A DNA stretch of 8,496 nt, taken from contig CAIRYF010000307.1 of NCBI GenBank assembly GCA_903882725.1, positions 1-8,496 on the forward strand, written 5' to 3'. The translations under genes and the position numbers were made by a program. Positions 5,881-8,496 of the stretch are shown in pieces. Source of the stretch: an uncultured Simplicispira sp. Its GTDB lineage: Bacteria; Pseudomonadota; Gammaproteobacteria; Burkholderiales; Burkholderiaceae_C. The notes under the pieces were generated by a model. It had not been told where the DNA came from. It did not search any database and saw only the letters and a program-made list of their open reading frames with translations. The first letter of the stretch is position 1; each line of letters opens with the position of its first letter.

Positions 5881-7026
5881 TTAAAAATCGCTCCGGCCTG
5901 TGGGCTGTGCCAGTACGCGCAAATCCGGGCCGACGCGCTGCACGCCGGTAAATTCGAGAGCTTGTCCCTCGGCCAGCGACGACAGCGGGCCGATGTTGGC
6001 CATGCCCAGCCCCGCGCCCAGCAGCTTGGGTGCCAGATACACCAGCAGCTCGTCCACCAGCCCGGCGCGCAGCAGTGCGCCGTTGAGCTGCTGGCCCGTC
6101 TCGACGTGCAACTCGTTGGTGCCGCGCTGGCCTAAGTGGCGCAGCATGGCCGCTAAATCAACTTGGCCGTTGGTGCCCGGCATTAACTCCACCGCTGCGC
6201 CGCGTGCCTGTAAAGCTGCTTTGCGGGCAGCAAAGTCCACAGCCAAGTTGACATCACAATGGGCATCAAAACGGCCTGCAGCGTAGATGGTGCAAGCGCG
6301 AGCAGCTACAAATAACTGAGCATCTGGCGGCGTCTGCAAACGGCTGTCGAGCACCACCACTTGCGGCTGGCGCGGCGTGGCGACTTCGCGCACATCCAGG
6401 CGCGGGTTGTCGTGCAGCACGGTGCCAATGCCGGTGAGCACGGCGCAGGCGCGCGCGCGCCAAGCGTGGCCGTCGGCGCGGGCCTCGGGCGAAGTGATCC
6501 ACTGGCTGGCGCCGTTGGCCAGCGCGGTGGTGCCGTCCAGCGACGCCGCCACCTTCAGCCGCACCCAGGGCGTGCCGCGCACCATGCGGCTGAAAAAACC
6601 GATGTTCAGCGCGCGCGATTCGGTCGCGCCGGGGCCAACTTCTACCTCGACGCCCGCTGCGCGCAGCCGGGCAAAGCCGCGCCCGCCGACCAGCGGGTTG
6701 GGGTCGTTCAGCGACGCCACCACCCGCGCCACGCCGGCGGCGATCAGCGCATCGCAACACGGTCCCGTGCGCCCTTGGTGCGCGCAGGGCTCTAAGGTGA
6801 CGTAGGCGGTGGCACCGCGCGGGTTTTCACCGGCAGCAGCGGCATCGCGCAGCGCCATCACCTCGGCGTGCGGCCCGCCCGCTTGCTGGGTAAAGCCTTG
6901 GCCAATCAAGCGGCCATCGGCAGCGACGAGCACGCAGCCGACGCGGGGATTGGGACTGGAAAGAAAAAGCGCCTGGGCGGCGAGCCCAAGCGCTTGGTGC
7001 ATGAAAGTGAGCGCAGGTGTGGTCAT
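5881..7026 (-). CDS. ribD: Bifunctional diaminohydroxyphosphoribosylaminopyrimidine deaminase / 5-amino-6-(5-phosphoribosylamino)uracil reductase
   Basis: Second and third steps of riboflavin synthesis: zinc-dependent deamination of the pyrimidine produced from GTP, then NADPH-dependent reduction of the ribosyl side chain. The product has 381 residues (E. coli 367). The N-terminal deaminase domain carries the zinc ligands H53 in PHAE, C81 in TLEPCAH and C90 in GRTGPCC, with proton shuttle E55. The reductase domain runs from about 150, opening with WVRLKVAASLDG and including VLTGIGTVLHDNPRLDVR; VDELLVYLAPKLLG lies near the C terminus. The start chosen is ATG 7026 (MTTPALTF); an in-frame GTG at 7047 would add 7 residues. 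The region before it has only a weak GGG as a binding site. It sits 24 bases after pilE and 16 before ribE, all on one strand. No FMN riboswitch can fit upstream in that gap. Confidence 0.96.
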   Translation of the reverse strand: MTTPALTFMHQALGLAAQALFLSSPNPRVGCVLVAADGRLIGQGFTQQAGGPHAEVMALRDAAAAGENPRGATAYVTLEPCAHQGRTGPCCDALIAAGVARVVASLNDPNPLVGGRGFARLRAAGVEVEVGPGATESRALNIGFFSRMVRGTPWVRLKVAASLDGTTALANGASQWITSPEARADGHAWRARACAVLTGIGTVLHDNPRLDVREVATPRQPQVVVLDSRLQTPPDAQLFVAARACTIYAAGRFDAHCDVNLAVDFAARKAALQARGAAVELMPGTNGQVDLAAMLRHLGQRGTNELHVETGQQLNGALLRAGLVDELLVYLAPKLLGAGLGMANIGPLSSLAEGQALEFTGVQRVGPDLRVLAQPTGRSDF

Positions 7027-7050
7027 TGCGCCCGGATGGTACCGCACTGG

Positions 7051-7500
7051 TTATTTGTTCCAGCAGTTTGCGTCGTAGCCGGAATCGCTCGATTTTTTGC
7101 CGTTAGCGCCGCGCTCTCCTGCCTGGCTAAGGGTGTAGGAGCCGCACTTGTCGCCCACTTGTGCGCCTTTGGGGGTGGCGGTCAGGGTGTAAGTGGTGCC
7201 GTCAGTGGAGGCCAGCGTGATGCCGTAGCGATCGCCTGGCACGGTTTTCAAGTTGGCAGGAAATGCATCCGCCTTCGGGTAAGTCCCGGTGGCCGTTGCT
7301 GCCCGCTCCAGCCACTGCGCCGCCTGCAACAGCCCGGCGCGCGCTTCGGTGCGGTGGCCGCGCCGGATGTGCTCAGTGTAGCTGGGCATGGCAATTGCCG
7401 ACAGGATGCCGATGATGGCCACGACGATCATGACTTCGATGAGGGTGAAGCCGGTTTGTTTTTGTCGCTTATGCGGCTTCAGTTTGATTTTTAGAGTCAT
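7051..7500 (-). CDS. pilE: Type IV pilin, PilE-type minor pilin
   Basis: Type IV pilin subunit, processed by prepilin peptidase and inserted in the inner membrane before assembly. The product has 149 residues. A 17-residue basic leader ends in G17, followed by mature N-terminal [20 protein letters not shown] with the conserved Glu at mature position 5 (E22); this hydrophobic helix is both membrane anchor and fibre core. The globular head has two cysteines, C119 and C146, placed to form the C-terminal disulfide loop typical of pilins. Cleavage is predicted between G17 and F18. The ATG at 7500 is preceded by GAGAGG with a 6-base spacer. It follows pilY1 by 12 bases, the order of betaproteobacterial minor-pilin operons ending in pilY1-pilE, which argues for a minor rather than major pilin. 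A major pilin cannot be excluded from sequence alone. Confidence 0.92.
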   Translation of the reverse strand: MTLKIKLKPHKRQKQTGFTLIEVMIVVAIIGILSAIAMPSYTEHIRRGHRTEARAGLLQAAQWLERAATATGTYPKADAFPANLKTVPGDRYGITLASTDGTTYTLTATPKGAQVGDKCGSYTLSQAGERGANGKKSSDSGYDANCWNK

Positions 7501-7506
7501 TTGATT

Positions 7507-7512
7507 CCTCTC
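7507..7512 (-). promoter_or_regulatory. pilE ribosome binding site (GAGAGG)
   Basis: GAGAGG on the minus strand, 6 bases before the pilE ATG, follows directly after the pilY1 TAA. It is the best Shine-Dalgarno sequence in the window and points to coupled expression of pilY1 and pilE. Confidence 0.7.
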
Positions 7513-8496
7513 TTATTTCAGTTGGCGCCAGCTGGGGCGCATCGATTGTTCTGGCATACGCGCGCCCTTGATAGCTTTGGTGGTATCCGCACCTACACCG
7601 GTGTAGTCCATGATGTTTTTGGCGTTGGTGATCAGCAAAGGGGAGCCTGTGTTCACCGACAGCCGTGCAGCGCTCTTGTCTTTGCTGTCGAATACGCCGT
7701 CGCCATTGGCATCCACCAGCGGTATCGAGGGTATTTTGCCGTCCATGATATTGATCAAAGTGCGGTACTGGCTGCCGAGGCTGGTGTCGATTTTTACATC
7801 GACACAGCTTTCGTTGATGTTGTCGCTGGAGCTGCTCTTGGTGCCATCGGGCGCTGCGGTGTAGGCCGCCAGAATGTTGCTGCCATCCCAGAATTGCATT
7901 GGTGAAAGCAGGCGCTCGCCTTTGCCGGGCAAATCCAAGTACCAGCCTTTGTAGTCCTTCCAAGTTTCTTTTTTCAGCTCTTGGGTGGCATTCACTGTCT
8001 CAAAGCCGGCAAGTGCAGAGATAGCTGCAATGGACTGCTTGGCCAAGGGACTGCCGGCGCTGGTCAGCGTGCCTACTGCTGCGGGCGTGGGCACGCATTT
8101 ACTGGGCTTGGAAGCACAGTCGCCGGTGCCAGGGTGGACTTCCAAGTGATTTTCGCCTGATTTCTTGCGATAACGTGTGTTGTCCAGTACCGAGTACAAG
8201 GTTTGCGTGTTTTGTGTGGTGTCAGTGCGGCGATCGGTTGAAGTGAGGTTGCGGCCCGTGCCAAAGGCAACGGCCATGCCGCCCACGGCCATGGTTTCTG
8301 CGGTTTTGCCACTGCCCACGACCATGCTGCGATCATTGGCACGCACGATGGGCGGGGCGGTGATGGGCTGCGTTTGGTCGCGTGTGCCACCAATAGCCAC
8401 AGGACCGCGTGCGGTGAACAGGGGTGTATTGTTGCCAAAGGCCACTGCCCAGATGCTGTCGTCGTCGCTGGTCAGGTCAAACTTCCAGAGATTGCC
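7513..8496 (-). CDS. pilY1: PilY1-type pilus tip adhesin/assembly protein, C-terminal part, cut by window edge
   Basis: PilY1 is a large secreted or pilus-tip protein that promotes type IV pilus assembly and adhesion and, in Pseudomonas, binds calcium to control retraction. The reading frame is open to the right edge; the visible 327 residues start with GNLWKFDLTS, the hallmark of the PilY1 C-terminal beta-propeller, so the N-terminal bulk lies outside. An internal ATG at 8445 is not a start, because the propeller motif lies upstream in frame. Near the C terminus, visible residues 262-270 read DANGDGVFD, a DxNxDxxxD calcium-binding loop. Three Cys occur, two in GDCASKPSKC and one in NESCVDVKID. 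It ends in SWRQLK-TAA, 12 bases before pilE. The family is clear from the propeller motif, the calcium loop and the pilE neighbour. Confidence 0.88.
   Translation of the reverse strand, partial: GNLWKFDLTSDDDSIWAVAFGNNTPLFTARGPVAIGGTRDQTQPITAPPIVRANDRSMVVGSGKTAETMAVGGMAVAFGTGRNLTSTDRRTDTTQNTQTLYSVLDNTRYRKKSGENHLEVHPGTGDCASKPSKCVPTPAAVGTLTSAGSPLAKQSIAAISALAGFETVNATQELKKETWKDYKGWYLDLPGKGERLLSPMQFWDGSNILAAYTAAPDGTKSSSSDNINESCVDVKIDTSLGSQYRTLINIMDGKIPSIPLVDANGDGVFDSKDKSAARLSVNTGSPLLITNAKNIMDYTGVGADTTKAIKGARMPEQSMRPSWRQLK

Noticed and set aside
7027..7050. FMN riboswitch before ribD
   Set aside because: The gap to pilE is only 24 bases, and I saw no conserved RFN-element core in it or in the adjoining 3' end of pilE.
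6868..7494. 208-codon plus-strand open frame across the pilE-ribD junction
   Set aside because: It overlaps two well-supported minus-strand genes and shows no family resemblance.
7568..7607. TTGATAGCT inside pilY1 as a third repeat copy
   Set aside because: The second half of the framework (GGCTAGNGGC 20 bases later) is absent, and the bases encode ordinary PilY1 residues.
8443..8445. ATG at 8445 as the start of a separate 310-residue gene
   Set aside because: The frame stays open to the window edge, and the PilY1 propeller motif GNLWKFDL lies upstream in frame, so this is an internal Met of a truncated gene.

Overview
The window is a dense, GC-rich stretch of ordinary bacterial chromosome. 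Protein families, gene order and base composition fit a betaproteobacterium, most likely Burkholderiales and probably Comamonadaceae. This placement comes from recognising protein flavour, such as the short class I fumarase, the PilY1-PilE pair and the style of RibD, not from a database match. No tRNA, rRNA, CRISPR array, transposase, phage gene or integration site is visible. No stretch of 300 bases lacks a gene.

Layout, left to right. (1) 1-965, minus: N-terminal 321 codons of a class I, iron-sulfur fumarase, cut by the left edge. (2) 1110-2504, plus: complete class II fumarase FumC, head to head with the first across 144 bases. (3) 2626-2880, plus: small DUF2249 protein. (4) 2910-3995, minus: MnmH/SelU, the tRNA 2-selenouridine synthase. 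(5) 4087-5169, plus: SelD, selenophosphate synthase, divergent from MnmH across 91 bases. (6) 5241-5864 and 5881-7026, minus: riboflavin synthase RibE and, upstream of it, deaminase/reductase RibD. (7) 7051-7500 and 7513-8496, minus: type IV pilin PilE and the C-terminal 327 residues of PilY1, cut by the right edge.

Functional groups. The two fumarases catalyse the same TCA-cycle step with chemically different active sites, one oxygen-sensitive and one robust. SelD makes selenophosphate and MnmH uses it to replace sulfur by selenium in the wobble uridine of certain tRNAs, so the divergent pair is a self-contained selenium-to-tRNA module. RibD and RibE carry out the second and third steps and the final step of riboflavin synthesis. 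PilY1 and PilE are the tail of a pilus minor-pilin/adhesin operon. PilY1, PilE, RibD and RibE lie on one strand with gaps of 12, 24 and 16 bases and no clear terminator between them, so riboflavin genes may be read partly from the pilus transcript.

Non-coding points of interest. A near-perfect 12-bp hairpin has the selD stop codon in its loop. A 38-base repeat framework occurs at 2903-2940 and 5194-5231; the first copy supplies the last codons of mnmH. selD and ribE both start a few bases after a CACAAT box and have no good Shine-Dalgarno sequence. I found no convincing undescribed multi-gene system; the findings are local and modest.
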